Positions 32,905 to 42,158 are shown, numbered from the stretch's first letter. The stretch: DNA of 64,000 nucleotides from JAVEDQ01 sp035468175 (GCA_035468175.1 DATITC010000016.1:1-64000); one strand, 5' to 3'. The notes: generated by a model from the sequence alone, not told the origin. A program made the numbers and translations.

Positions 32905-34310
32905 GCCTGCTCGTCGTCGGTCTCAACCACCGCACTGCCCCGACCTCGGTGCTCGAGCGCGCCACCGTGGGTCCGGACGACGCCGAGAAGCTGCTGCACG
33001 ACCTGCTCCAGGGTGAGCACGTGGCCGAAGCGGTGCTCGTCTCCACCTGCAACCGCGTCGAGGTGTTCGCCGAGACGGCGACCTTCCACGGCGGGCTCAC
33101 CGAGATCAGCGACCAGCTCGCCCGGGTCAGCGGGCTCCCGTTGGAGGAGCTGACCCCCTGCCTGTACGTGCACCACGAGGCCCGGGCCGTGGCGCACCTG
33201 TTCGCCGTGGTCTGCGGTCTCGACTCGATGCTGGTCGGCGAGGCTCAGATCCTCGGCCAGGTTCGCGCGGCCTACAAGCTTGCGAGCACGGAGGGCAGTA
33301 CCGGCCGGTCGCTGTCCGTCCTGTTCCGTGAGGCCCTTCGCGTCGGCAAGCGCGCACACAGCGAGACCCGGATCGACGAGGCAGCCGCCTCGCTGGTCGG
33401 GGTGGCCGTCGACTCCGCCCGCGACACGCTCGGCGGGCTCACGGGGCGGTCGGTGCTCATCGTTGGAGCCGGCTCCACCGGAGCGCTCGCCGGCCACGTG
33501 CTCATGCGCGCCCACGTGGGTGCGGTCACCGTCGCCAACCGCACCCCCGAGCGGGGCGCCCGCTTGGCCGCGGCCCTGCAGGGTTCCGCCATCGGGCTGC
33601 GCGACGACGAACTCACCGCGGCGATCGCCGAGGCCGACGTCGTCGTCACCGCCACCGGCTCCACCGCCCCGGTGCTGCCGGCGGTGGTGATCCGGGACGC
33701 GCTCGAGCAGCGCGCCGCGGCAGGCCGCCCGCTCGACGAGCACCCGCTTGTGCTGCTGGACCTGGCCCTCCCGCGCGACGTCGATCCCGCCGTCCGGAAC
33801 CTCCCCGGGGTGGCGCTGGTCGACCTCGAGGGGTTGCGCGCCGTACTGGCGTCCGGCCGGGTCGGCGCGGACGTCGAGTCCGTTCGCACCTTGGTGGCCG
33901 ACGAGGTCATCGCTTTCTGCAGCCGGCAGCGAGCCCTCCGGGTGGCCCCGACGGTGACTGCCCTGCGTGCGCAGGCCGCCGAGGTGGTCCGGGGCGAGCT
34001 CGAGCGGCTCTCCGGGCGCGTGCCCGAACTCGAAGACCGGGAGCGGACCGAGGTCGAGTCGACCGTTCGGCGTGTCGTGGACAAACTGCTGCACGCGCCG
34101 ACCGTGCGGGTCAAGGAGCTGGCGGCGTCGCCGGACGGCGACCGTTACGCCGAGGCCCTGCACGAACTATTCGGCCTCGACCGGGCCGCCCCGGGCGCGC
34201 TGTCCGTCCCGACCCCGCCGGCGGTGACGCCGGCGGCAGGCACTCCGGCGGCAGGGACTCCTCCCGAGCCGGACCCAGCCTACGGCGCGTCGGCTTCGGA
34301 GGCGCGGTGA
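32901..34310 (+). CDS. hemA: glutamyl-tRNA reductase
   Basis: A 469-residue enzyme reducing glutamyl-tRNA to glutamate-1-semialdehyde with NADPH, the committed step of C5 heme synthesis. The N-terminal motif GLNHRTAP, catalytic Cys (about residue 50) in STCNRVEVF, the NADPH-binding VLIVGAGSTGALAG and a C-terminal dimerisation helix are visible, followed by a Pro/Ala-rich tail. ATG at 32901 overlaps the rex stop, and hemC begins within the hemA stop (GTGA). Confidence 0.96.
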   Translation: MSLLVVGLNHRTAPTSVLERATVGPDDAEKLLHDLLQGEHVAEAVLVSTCNRVEVFAETATFHGGLTEISDQLARVSGLPLEELTPCLYVHHEARAVAHLFAVVCGLDSMLVGEAQILGQVRAAYKLASTEGSTGRSLSVLFREALRVGKRAHSETRIDEAAASLVGVAVDSARDTLGGLTGRSVLIVGAGSTGALAGHVLMRAHVGAVTVANRTPERGARLAAALQGSAIGLRDDELTAAIAEADVVVTATGSTAPVLPAVVIRDALEQRAAAGRPLDEHPLVLLDLALPRDVDPAVRNLPGVALVDLEGLRAVLASGRVGADVESVRTLVADEVIAFCSRQRALRVAPTVTALRAQAAEVVRGELERLSGRVPELEDRERTEVESTVRRVVDKLLHAPTVRVKELAASPDGDRYAEALHELFGLDRAAPGALSVPTPPAVTPAAGTPAAGTPPEPDPAYGASASEAR

Positions 34311-35302
34311 CGGCTCCGGTCGGTACCTGGACCCGGTCCGCAGGAGTGGCCGGCATGGCCGAGCTGTCCCAGGGCGCTGCGCTCCGACTCGGAACCCGTC
34401 GCTCCCGACTGGCGATGGCGCAGTCCCAGCAGGTGGCGGATGCGCTCGCGAGCCGGCTCGACCGCCCGGTCGAGTTGGTCGAGGTGGTCACGTTCGGCGA
34501 CCGGTCGACCGAAGCACTCACGCAGATCGGCGGTACCGGAGTCTTCGTCACCGCGTTGCGGGAGGCGCTGGTGGAACGCCGGGTCGACCTCGCGGTGCAC
34601 AGCTTGAAGGATCTCCCGACGACTCCCGACCCGGAGCTCGCCATCGCCGCCGTACCCCCGCGGGAGGACCCGAGGGACGTGCTGGTCAGCCCCAGCGACC
34701 GCACGCTCGGCGAGCTGCCATCCGGCTCCCGGATCGGCACCGGGTCGCCGCGCCGCGCCGCGCAGCTGCGTGCGCTCGGCCTAGGTCTGAAGATCGTCCC
34801 GATCCGCGGCAACGTCGACACCCGGATCCGGAAGGCCGTCGACGGCGAGGTCGATGCGGTCGTGCTGGCGCGGGCCGGCCTCGCGCGGCTCGGCCGCCTC
34901 GACGACGTCACCGAGGTGCTCGACCCGCTGCAGCTGCTGCCCGCCTGCGGGCAGGGGGCGCTCGCCGTCGAGTGCCGGGGGGTCGATGAGGAGCTCGTCG
35001 CCGCCATCGCCGCCGTTCTGGACGACCCGGCCACCCGAGCGGCCACCGCTGCGGAGCGCAGCCTGCTCGCGGCGCTCGAAGCCGGGTGCACCGCTCCCGT
35101 GGGCGGCCTCGCGGACGTCGCGGAGGACGAGGACGGACAGTTCGAGCTCTACCTGCGCGGCGTCGCCGCCGCCACCGACGGCAGCCGGGCGATCCGGCTG
35201 TCCGCGACCGGACCCATCGAAGCGCCCGAGACACTCGGACGCCGACTCGCCGCCGACCTGCTCGAAGCAGGCGCGGCCGACCTCCTGGGAGCATCTGCAT
35301 GA
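34307..35302 (+). CDS. hemC: porphobilinogen deaminase (hydroxymethylbilane synthase)
   Basis: A 331-residue enzyme that polymerises four porphobilinogens to hydroxymethylbilane. Motifs LGTRRSRLAMAQS, HSLKDLPTTPD, GSPRRAAQLRAL and the cofactor-carrying Cys261 in LEAGCTAPVGG are present. GTG at 34307 overlaps the hemA stop. The first 25 residues precede the usual family start, so an internal GTG or ATG (MAELSQG) is an alternative start. hemD begins in its stop codon. Confidence 0.95.
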   Translation: MTAPVGTWTRSAGVAGMAELSQGAALRLGTRRSRLAMAQSQQVADALASRLDRPVELVEVVTFGDRSTEALTQIGGTGVFVTALREALVERRVDLAVHSLKDLPTTPDPELAIAAVPPREDPRDVLVSPSDRTLGELPSGSRIGTGSPRRAAQLRALGLGLKIVPIRGNVDTRIRKAVDGEVDAVVLARAGLARLGRLDDVTEVLDPLQLLPACGQGALAVECRGVDEELVAAIAAVLDDPATRAATAAERSLLAALEAGCTAPVGGLADVAEDEDGQFELYLRGVAAATDGSRAIRLSATGPIEAPETLGRRLAADLLEAGAADLLGASA

Positions 35303-36993
35303 CGACGCTTGATCCGGCGCAGGACGTCGTAGCGGCCCCGAGTTCCGCGTCCTCCCCGACCACGCGCAAGAGTGCGGGGCGTCGGCCCGGCAAGGGGATC
35401 CCGCACCCGGTTGCTGTCCTCGGATCCGGGCCGGGCAACCCCGACCTGCTGACGGTGCGGGCCGCCACGCTGCTCGCCGAGGCGGACATCGTCCTCGTCG
35501 CGCCGGGCGTCCCCGCGGAGGTGCTCGCCGACGTGCGGGGCACGGTCCTGACTGCTCCCGGCGACGTCGCCGACGCGGCCAAGGAAGCGGTATCCCGGGC
35601 GCGTGCCGGCGAGCGGGTCGTCCGCCTGGTCGCGGGTGACCCATTCGTCTCCCCGGATGTCCCACGCGAGGTGGCGGCGCTCGGCCGGGCGAAGGTCGCC
35701 TTCGAGCTCCTCCCCGCCGTTTCGCCTGCCCTCGCCGTCCCCGGCTACGCGGGGGTGGCCGTCGGACTGCCGCACACCGTCTGCACGCTGGACCCGACGT
35801 GCGAAACCGCCCCGGACTGGTCCGGTCTCGCCGTCGCACCCGGAAGCCTCGTGCTGCTCCTGCCGGTGCCGAGCGACCTCGGCAAGGCCGCGACGGCGTT
35901 GCTGGAGCACGGGCGCCGTCCGGACAGCCTGGTCTCGGTCACCTTTGACGGCAGCACCTCCCGGCAGCGCACCGTCGTCAGCACCCTCGAGTTGGTCGAT
36001 CGGGATGTAGCCGCGGTCCGGTCAAGCCCGGCCGACCTGACGCCGGTGCTGCCGGGAGGTCCGGCACCGACGGCGGTCCCCGCGGTCGCGGTGATCGGAC
36101 CTGCCGTCCGTACCCGCGACAAGCTGTCCTGGTGGGAGAACCGCGCGCTGTTCGGCTGGACGGTGCTGGTGCCGCGGACCAAGGAGCAGGCCGGGTCGCT
36201 GTCGGCGTTGCTCAGCGCCCACGGCGCCGTGCCGCTGGAGGTGCCGACCATCGCCGTCGAGCCGCCGCGCACTTCGGCGCCGATGGACCGGGCCCTCCGG
36301 GGGCTTGTTTCCGGGCGCTACCAGTGGATCGCCTTCACCTCCACCAACGCGGTGCGAGCGGTCCGCGAGAAGGTCGAGGAGTACGGGCTCGACGCCCGAG
36401 CCTTCGCCGGCGTCAAGATCGCCACGGTGGGCGACGTCACCGCTGAGGTGGTGCGGGCCTGGGGGATGGAGCCGGATCTCGTGCCGTCGGGTCAGCAGTC
36501 CAGCGAGGGTCTGCTCGCCGAGTGGCCGCCGTACGACGAGGTGCTCGACCCGCTGGACCGGGTCTTCCTGCCCCGGGCTGACATCGCCACCGAGACGCTG
36601 GTGGCGGGCCTGAAGGAGCGCGGCTGGGAGGTCGACGACGTGACCGCCTACCGCACCGTGCGCGCCGCGCCGCCGCCCGCCCCCATTCGTGAGGCCCTGA
36701 AGGGCGGCCGGGTGGATGCGGTGCTGTTCACCTCGTCCTCGACGGTGCGGAACCTGGTCGGCATCGCCGGCAAGCCGCACGAGTCGACCACCATCGCGGT
36801 CATCGGACCGCAGACCGCTGCTGCGGCCCGCGAGCTCGGGCTCCGGGTGGACGTCGAGGCGAGTGAGCCCAACGTCCCCGCACTCGTGGAGGCGTTGGCC
36901 GGCTTCGCCCGGGAACGCAGAGCGGAGACGCCGGAGCGGCCGGTCTCCCGTATCAAAACCTCACGCAGTCGGGCCTCCCGCGCCAGCTCGTGA
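35299..36993 (+). CDS. hemD: uroporphyrinogen-III C-methyltransferase / synthase fusion
   Basis: A 564-residue two-domain protein. Residues about 35-265 form a SUMT-like domain (LGSGPGNPDLLTVRAATLL, VAGDPF) and residues about 290-540 form uroporphyrinogen-III synthase (FGWTVLVPRTKEQAGSL, FTSTNAVRAV, FTSSSTVRNLV). The first domain lacks the usual GGEE and YMGV regions, so methyltransferase activity is doubtful; the synthase domain closes hydroxymethylbilane to uroporphyrinogen III. ATG at 35299 overlaps the hemC stop. Such fusions are usual in actinobacteria. Confidence 0.9.
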   Translation: MTTLDPAQDVVAAPSSASSPTTRKSAGRRPGKGIPHPVAVLGSGPGNPDLLTVRAATLLAEADIVLVAPGVPAEVLADVRGTVLTAPGDVADAAKEAVSRARAGERVVRLVAGDPFVSPDVPREVAALGRAKVAFELLPAVSPALAVPGYAGVAVGLPHTVCTLDPTCETAPDWSGLAVAPGSLVLLLPVPSDLGKAATALLEHGRRPDSLVSVTFDGSTSRQRTVVSTLELVDRDVAAVRSSPADLTPVLPGGPAPTAVPAVAVIGPAVRTRDKLSWWENRALFGWTVLVPRTKEQAGSLSALLSAHGAVPLEVPTIAVEPPRTSAPMDRALRGLVSGRYQWIAFTSTNAVRAVREKVEEYGLDARAFAGVKIATVGDVTAEVVRAWGMEPDLVPSGQQSSEGLLAEWPPYDEVLDPLDRVFLPRADIATETLVAGLKERGWEVDDVTAYRTVRAAPPPAPIREALKGGRVDAVLFTSSSTVRNLVGIAGKPHESTTIAVIGPQTAAAARELGLRVDVEASEPNVPALVEALAGFARERRAETPERPVSRIKTSRSRASRASS

Positions 36994-37010
36994 CCGTCAG
37001 GAGCATCCGA

Positions 37011-37050
37011 CCATGAATCCCGACCGACCATGACCCCCCGCCGACCGTGA
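37011..37050 (+). other. two tandem six-codon mini-ORFs chained to hemB
   Basis: ATG at 37013 gives MNPDRP and stops in the ATGA formed with ATG at 37030. That in turn gives MTPRRP and stops at the GTGA of hemB (37047). An AGGAG lies at 36999-37003. The units repeat with a 17-base period (CCATGA...CCGA), so the chain probably arose by tandem duplication of a start region. Translation could run through stop-start coupling into hemB. Confidence 0.55.
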
Positions 37051-38087
37051 CTCCCCCGCCGACTTCGACCCCCCACCGGGCCGCCGGCACGTCTGCCGCC
37101 TACCCGGCCGCTCGTCCCCGCCGCCTCCGCCGGACGGCGGCGCTGCGGCGGTTGTCTGCGGGCGTCCGGCTGACCCCGGCCGACCTGATCCTGCCGATGT
37201 TCGTACGCGAGGACATCTCCGTCTCCGGCGGTGAGCCGCAGCCGATCGTCTCCATGCCGGGCGTCGTCCAGCACACCCGGAATTCGCTGCGCAAGGCCGC
37301 GGTCGAGGCGGTGGCGGCCGGTGTCGGCGGGCTGATGCTGTTCGGTCTGCCGGCCGAGAAGGACGGCCGCGGATCGGGCGCCGACGACCCCGACGGCATC
37401 GTGCAGCTGGCGATCGCCGACCTGGTCGAGGAGGTCGGGGGCGACATCGTGCTGTTGACCGACCTGTGCCTGGACGAGTACACGGACCACGGGCACTGTG
37501 GCCTACTCACCGCGGACGGTGCCGTCGACAACGACAGCACTCTCGAGCGCTACGCCAGCATCGCCGTCGCACAGGCGACGGCCGGTGCCGACGTCGTCGC
37601 GCCCAGCGGAATGATGGACGGCCAGGTCGCCGCGATCCGCGCCGGGCTGGACGGCGCTGGCTTCAGCGAGACACCGATCCTCGCCTATTCGGCGAAGTAC
37701 GCCTCCGCGTTCTACGGCCCTTTCCGGGATGCGGCGGATTGCGCCCCCCAGTTCGGGGACCGCAACGCCTACCAGCAGGACCCCGCCCGGCGGGTGGACG
37801 AGGCGTTGCGTGAGGTGGCGCTGGACCTCGCCGAGGGCGCCGACGCCGTGATGGTCAAGCCGGCCGGCAGCTATCTGGACGTGCTGCGGGCCGTGGCGGA
37901 CGCCGCCGACGTGCCGGTATCGGCATACCAGGTCAGCGGCGAGTACGCGATGATCGAGGCCGCTGCCGCGAACGGCTGGATCGACCGCGACCGCGCGATC
38001 CTGGAATCACTGATCTCGATCCGGCGGGCCGGCGCGGACCAGGTGCTGACCTACTGGGCCACCGAAGTGGCGCAGCGGCTGCGATGA
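37047..38087 (+). CDS. hemB: delta-aminolevulinic acid dehydratase
   Basis: A 346-residue enzyme condensing two 5-aminolevulinates to porphobilinogen. The two active-site lysines are visible at about residues 217 (YSAKYASAF) and 271 (MVKPAGSYLD). The metal region reads DLCLDEYTDHGHCG, which lacks the full triple-Cys zinc site, so a magnesium-type enzyme is likely. Start GTG at 37047 overlaps a preceding mini-ORF. A strong terminator lies 15 bases after the stop. Confidence 0.95.
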   Translation: MTPPPTSTPHRAAGTSAAYPAARPRRLRRTAALRRLSAGVRLTPADLILPMFVREDISVSGGEPQPIVSMPGVVQHTRNSLRKAAVEAVAAGVGGLMLFGLPAEKDGRGSGADDPDGIVQLAIADLVEEVGGDIVLLTDLCLDEYTDHGHCGLLTADGAVDNDSTLERYASIAVAQATAGADVVAPSGMMDGQVAAIRAGLDGAGFSETPILAYSAKYASAFYGPFRDAADCAPQFGDRNAYQQDPARRVDEALREVALDLAEGADAVMVKPAGSYLDVLRAVADAADVPVSAYQVSGEYAMIEAAAANGWIDRDRAILESLISIRRAGADQVLTYWATEVAQRLR

Positions 38088-38102
38088 GCCTGGCGCCTTC
38101 TC

Positions 38103-38152
38103 GATCAACTGACCCCGGGGCGCCCGAAGCGGGTGCCGGCGGTCAGTTGATC
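38103..38152. terminator. bidirectional terminator between hemB and anti-sigma gene
   Basis: A perfect 12-base inverted repeat, GATCAACTGACC at 38103-38114 with its complement at 38141-38152, extends inward with GC pairs around a short loop. It lies between convergent genes. Confidence 0.85.
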
Positions 38153-38168
38153 AGCCAGAGAGCGCCGG

Positions 38169-38918
38169 TCAGGTCAGCGGACCGCGAAGGACGCTGACCT
38201 TGGAGTGCTCCGGGTTGCCGTCGTTCGGTTCCAGCGAGATCTCCACGGCGGTGTAGCTGTTCTCCAGCGCCGACGGCAGGCTGTACGAGCCCTTCCCGCT
38301 CGATGGCAGTACGCCCACCGACAACATCCGTCCGCTCGGCGGGTCGAAGAGCCACACCTCGTAGAAGTCCTTGTCCGACGGGGCGGGGAGACCCTTGACG
38401 TTGAGCTTCATCCCACCGTCTGCGGCCAGCTGAGCTCGCCCGGCGGCACCGGGAACGGTCAGGCCGCCCGGCACGGGCGCCATCGCGACGGACCGGGCTC
38501 CGGAGCCCGCGGTGTCGCTCGCCCGGCCCAGCACCACTCCGCCGAGCACGCCTCCGACGAGGAGCACCACCGCGGCAGCCGCCGCGAGCCAGCGCGAGGC
38601 GTGGGGCCTCGTGACGCCGGAGGAACGTCGCCCGGCGCGGAGCGGCGACCACGAGTGGCGGGGCAGCTGCAGGGGCGGGAGTTCCGGCATCGGGGCATCT
38701 TCGTTGCCCGGAGTCAGCTCCGCCGCGACGTCGAGGCGCACCGCGTCCTGCAACCAGGCGGAGGCCCGGGCGACGACGGCGAGCTCGCGACGACAGGCAT
38801 CGCAGCCTTCCAGGTGCTCGGCGACCTCGCGCTCGCAAGCAGGGGAGAGCTCGCCGGTCAACAGTGCCGGCAGCTCGTCCAGGATCGCCTCGTGGGTGGG
38901 GTCGACGGGGGCGCTCAT
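38169..38918 (-). CDS. RskA-type zinc-finger anti-sigma factor
   Basis: A 249-residue membrane anti-sigma factor. The cytoplasmic ZAS domain has a HxxxCxxC motif (HLEGCDACRREL, about residues 35-46). A membrane helix follows at about 110-130 (WLAAAAAVVLLVGGVLGGVVL), then an RskA-like extracytoplasmic domain (GLPAPSDKDFYEVWLFDPP). ATG at 38918 overlaps the sigma factor stop (ATGA), so both are made together. Signal-driven cleavage would release the sigma factor. Confidence 0.9.
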   Translation of the reverse strand: MSAPVDPTHEAILDELPALLTGELSPACEREVAEHLEGCDACRRELAVVARASAWLQDAVRLDVAAELTPGNEDAPMPELPPLQLPRHSWSPLRAGRRSSGVTRPHASRWLAAAAAVVLLVGGVLGGVVLGRASDTAGSGARSVAMAPVPGGLTVPGAAGRAQLAADGGMKLNVKGLPAPSDKDFYEVWLFDPPSGRMLSVGVLPSSGKGSYSLPSALENSYTAVEISLEPNDGNPEHSKVSVLRGPLT

Positions 38919-39454
38919 GACAGGGCCTCCTTGTCGATCAGTGTGCCCAGCCGGCGGAGACCGCGGAAGACGCGCGCCTTCACCGTGCCGAGCGGGATGC
39001 CGAGCCGCTGCGCGGCTTCGGACTGGGTGTGATCGCCGAAGTACACGAGGGCGAGCACCTGCTTCTGTTCCTCGGGTAGCTGGGTCAGCGCGGAGCGGAC
39101 GAGGGCGGCGCGCTCGTAGCGCTCGGCCATGACACGCCCGTCATCACCGGCGACCCCGCGCATCTCGTCCAGCGGCACGACATCATGATGCCGCCGACGG
39201 AGGTGATCGATCGCCCGCTTGCGTGCGATTCCCAGAACCCAGCCCTCGAGGCTGCGGCTCGGGTCGTACCGTTCCCGGCTCCGCCACACCTCGACAAACG
39301 TCCGTTGCAGCACGTCCTCGGCATCCGCGGACGGAACGAGGCGGCGCAGGTAGTTAAGCACCAGCGGCCCGAGCGTGCGGTACGCGTCGTGAATCGCATC
39401 CGGGTCGGAGGACAGTCGTAAGCCGATCGCCTCCGTCGCTGATGCGCTGTCCAT
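38915..39454 (-). CDS. ECF sigma factor (SigK-like)
   Basis: A 179-residue ECF sigma factor. Region 2 includes SADAEDVLQRTFVEVWRSRE and region 4 LPEEQKQVLALVYFGDHTQS, with the HTH in QRLGIPLGTVKARVFRGLRR. ATG at 39454 has AAGGAG upstream. The cognate RskA-type anti-sigma gene overlaps its stop. This is the second ECF/anti-sigma pair in the window, unrelated to the BldN-like pair. The stimulus is unknown. Confidence 0.92.
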   Translation of the reverse strand: MDSASATEAIGLRLSSDPDAIHDAYRTLGPLVLNYLRRLVPSADAEDVLQRTFVEVWRSRERYDPSRSLEGWVLGIARKRAIDHLRRRHHDVVPLDEMRGVAGDDGRVMAERYERAALVRSALTQLPEEQKQVLALVYFGDHTQSEAAQRLGIPLGTVKARVFRGLRRLGTLIDKEALS

Positions 39455-39670
39455 AACTCTCCTTCGTGCCCGACCCCGCCGTTGGTTGCATCAGTCGACG
39501 ACAGTCTGGAGAACGAGGGTGGCGAGGCCAAGTCGGCTAGTGAATGCCCCGGCTGAGGTGGCACCGCTCAGGTGGTGCGTACTCCGGCACCGTCACCACC
39601 TCGCTCGCTTCGCTTTTGGGCTGCGCCTGCGTTTTGGGCTGCGCCGGCACGCGCCTGAAAGGATCGGGGG
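39455..39670. other. sigma/hemL intergenic region with short repeats
   Basis: A 216-base divergent promoter region. It contains a tandem GCGTTTTGGGCTGCGCC-like unit with an 18-19 base period around 39608-39646 and a potential hairpin made by GGTGGTGC and its near-complement GCACCGTCACCACC at about 39571-39601. No gene is seen. Confidence 0.5.
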
Positions 39671-41038
39671 GTGCCGACCGATCCGACGTCCCGTTCCCCC
39701 CGTAGCGACGAGCTTTTCGCCCGAGCCCAGGCCGTCGTCCCAGGCGGGGTGAACTCCCCGGTGCGGGCGTTCCGGGCCGTCGGGGGCACCCCCCGGTTCA
39801 TGGTCCGCGGCGAAGGTCCATACCTGTTCGACGCCGACGGCACCCGTTATGTCGACCTGATCTGTTCCTGGGGGCCGCTGCTGCTCGGCCACGCGCACCC
39901 GGATGTCGTGGCGGCGTTGCAGGCCGCGGCCGCCGCCGGCACCTCCTACGGCACCCCGACGCCGGGCGAGGTCGAGCTGGCCGAGCTGCTCGTGCAGCGG
40001 GTCGGGCCGCCGCTGGAGCAGGTGCGGCTGGTCAACAGCGGTACCGAGGCGACGATGAGCGCGATCCGGCTGGCCCGCGGGTACACCCGGCGCAGCAAGG
40101 TGATCAAGTTCGCCGGCTGCTACCACGGGCACGTCGACGCGCTGCTGGCCGCGGCCGGCTCGGGCGTCGCCACCTTCGGGTTGCCTGACTCGCCCGGGGT
40201 CACCGGGGCGAGCGCGGCCGACACCATCGTGCTGCCGTACAACGACCTCGCGCTGGTCGAAGCCGCCTTCGAGACGCACGGCGACGACATCGCGTGCGTG
40301 ATCACCGAGGCGGTGCCGGCGAACATGGGTGTGGTCCCGCCGCTGCCCGGCTTCAGCTCCGGGCTGCGATCGCTCTGCGACCGGTACGGCGCGCTCCTGG
40401 TGATCGACGAGGTGATGACCGGGTTCCGGCTCTCGGCGAGCGGCTGGTACGGCAGCAGCGACAACGCGGAGGGCATCGCGCCGGACCTGTTCACATTCGG
40501 CAAGGTCATGGGCGGGGGACTTCCCGCGGCGGCGTTCGGGGGGCGGGCCGAGGTGATGGCGTCGCTGGCCCCGGTCGGACCGGTCTACCAGGCGGGCACC
40601 CTCTCCGGGAATCCGCTCGCGGTCGCCGCCGGGCTTGCCACGCTCCGGGCGGCGACGCCGGACGTCTACCAGCATGTCGATACCCGCGCGGTCGAGGTCG
40701 CGGGGCTCGCCGCGGACGCGCTGACGGAGGCCGGCGTGCCCTTCGTCGTGAACAACGCCGGCTCGCTGTTCAGCATCTTCTTCACCGACGACAGCTCGGT
40801 GGTCGACTTGGCCGGCGCTTCCCGGCAGTCGACCCCCCGGTATGCCGCGTTCTTCCACGCGATGCTCGACGCGGGCGTCTATCTGCCGCCGAGCGCGTTC
40901 GAGGCCTGGTTTCTTTCCGCTGCGCACGACGGCGAGGTGCTCGAACGGATAGCCGACGCGCTCCCGGGAGCAGCACGGGCGGCGGCTGCGCTGCCGGGTC
41001 GGCTCGGCGGGGAAGCGACCGCGGCGGACCGGGCGTGA
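39671..41038 (+). CDS. hemL: glutamate-1-semialdehyde 2,1-aminomutase
   Basis: A 455-residue PLP enzyme converting glutamate-1-semialdehyde to 5-aminolevulinate, the partner of HemA. Motifs are VPGGVNSPVRAF at the start, SGTEATMSAIRLAR, AGCYHGH and the PLP lysine in LFTFGKVMGGG. GTG at 39671 follows GAAAGGA. The next gene begins in its stop (GTGA). It lies apart from rex-hemACDB, separated by the sigma pair, as hemL lies apart from hemACDB in mycobacteria. Confidence 0.95.
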   Translation: MPTDPTSRSPRSDELFARAQAVVPGGVNSPVRAFRAVGGTPRFMVRGEGPYLFDADGTRYVDLICSWGPLLLGHAHPDVVAALQAAAAAGTSYGTPTPGEVELAELLVQRVGPPLEQVRLVNSGTEATMSAIRLARGYTRRSKVIKFAGCYHGHVDALLAAAGSGVATFGLPDSPGVTGASAADTIVLPYNDLALVEAAFETHGDDIACVITEAVPANMGVVPPLPGFSSGLRSLCDRYGALLVIDEVMTGFRLSASGWYGSSDNAEGIAPDLFTFGKVMGGGLPAAAFGGRAEVMASLAPVGPVYQAGTLSGNPLAVAAGLATLRAATPDVYQHVDTRAVEVAGLAADALTEAGVPFVVNNAGSLFSIFFTDDSSVVDLAGASRQSTPRYAAFFHAMLDAGVYLPPSAFEAWFLSAAHDGEVLERIADALPGAARAAAALPGRLGGEATAADRA

Positions 41039-41742
41039 GCGGGCCGAGTTCGCCGTCGTCCGACGCTGGGCGGACGACCATCGTCCATCTGGTGCGGCAC
41101 GGCGAGGTGTTCAACCCCGAGGGCGTGCTCTACGGGCGGCTCCCCGGCTTCCGGCTCTCCGAGACGGGCGAGCAGCAGGCGATGGTGACCTGCGGGTGGT
41201 TGTCGGACCCGCGGGCCGGCCGGGACGTCGCGGCGGTCATCGCCAGCCCGCTGGAGCGGGCCCGGCAGACCGCCGCCCCCTTCGCCGCCCAGTTAGGGCT
41301 CGAGGTCGGCATCGACCACCGGCTGATCGAGAGTGAGAACAAGTTCGAGGGCGGCGTCGTCGAGGTCGGGCCGAAAATCCTGGCGCATCCGCACCTGTGG
41401 AAGCACCTGCGGAACCCGTTCCGGCCCTCCTGGGGCGAGGACTACGACAAGGTCGCCGCTCGGGTGCTGGCCGCAGTCGCGGATGCCGCCGCGGCCGGCG
41501 CCGGGCGCGAGGTGGTGCTGGTCAGCCACCAGTTGCCCATCTACATCGTCCGCCGATCGATGGAGCGACGTCCGCTCTGGCACCGGCCGGACCGACGGCA
41601 GTGCGCGCTCGCCTCGGTGACGTCGCTGGTGTTCACCGAACCGGATCCGGCCGACGGTGCCGGCACCCGGCGGCTGCAGCGCGTCGAGTACGTCCAACCG
41701 AACGGGACGGGCAAGACGGCGCAGGGCAGCGTCGGCGCCTGA
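41035..41742 (+). CDS. histidine phosphatase family protein
   Basis: A 235-residue phosphoglycerate-mutase-like phosphatase. The catalytic RHG motif is in VHLVRHGEVFNPEG, a second Arg/His pair in ASPLERARQTAAP and LVSHQLPIYIVRR. GTG at 41035 overlaps the hemL stop. Position equals Rv0525, downstream of hemL in mycobacteria. The substrate is unknown. Confidence 0.88.
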   Translation: MSGPSSPSSDAGRTTIVHLVRHGEVFNPEGVLYGRLPGFRLSETGEQQAMVTCGWLSDPRAGRDVAAVIASPLERARQTAAPFAAQLGLEVGIDHRLIESENKFEGGVVEVGPKILAHPHLWKHLRNPFRPSWGEDYDKVAARVLAAVADAAAAGAGREVVLVSHQLPIYIVRRSMERRPLWHRPDRRQCALASVTSLVFTEPDPADGAGTRRLQRVEYVQPNGTGKTAQGSVGA

Positions 41743-41870
41743 TCCCACTTCTTGATCGCGGCGTTGAGGTTTCGGTCGAGGTCCAGCCCGCAGACAGGCA
41801 GGAGTGTGCTGCGGGCCCCCGAAGTTGGGTCGCTTGCTGGCGTGCCGGCGCCCGACTACTATTCTGGTCT

Positions 41871-42158
41871 ATGAGCACCCTTCCGTTGTCGGAGGTGAAG
41901 GCACGCCTCTCCGAGATCGCTGAAGAGGTCGCTGCGACGCACGAGCGGGTTCAGATCACGAAGAACGGGCGCGGCTACGTGGTTCTGCTCGCGGCCGACG
42001 ACCTCGAGTCGATTGAAGCCACCCTCGAGCTGCTCGCCGATCCGGACGCCCAGGCGCGTGTCGCGAGCGCCGAGATGGACCTCGAGCGGGGAGACGTCTT
42101 GGACGAAGCTGCGGTGCGAGCGCTGCTCGCCGTTCGGCGGTCCGGAGCTACTGAGTGA
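41871..42158 (+). CDS. Phd/YefM-family antitoxin
   Basis: A 95-residue antitoxin. The N-terminal DNA-binding fold (LPLSEVKARLSEIAEEV, then VQITKNGRGYVVLLAADD) is characteristic, and the acidic C-terminus would wrap the toxin. ATG at 41871 lies five bases after TATTCT. The toxin gene overlaps its stop (GTGA). The pair likely autoregulates through the N-terminal domain, and may stabilise the locus or act under stress. Confidence 0.88.
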   Translation: MSTLPLSEVKARLSEIAEEVAATHERVQITKNGRGYVVLLAADDLESIEATLELLADPDAQARVASAEMDLERGDVLDEAAVRALLAVRRSGATE

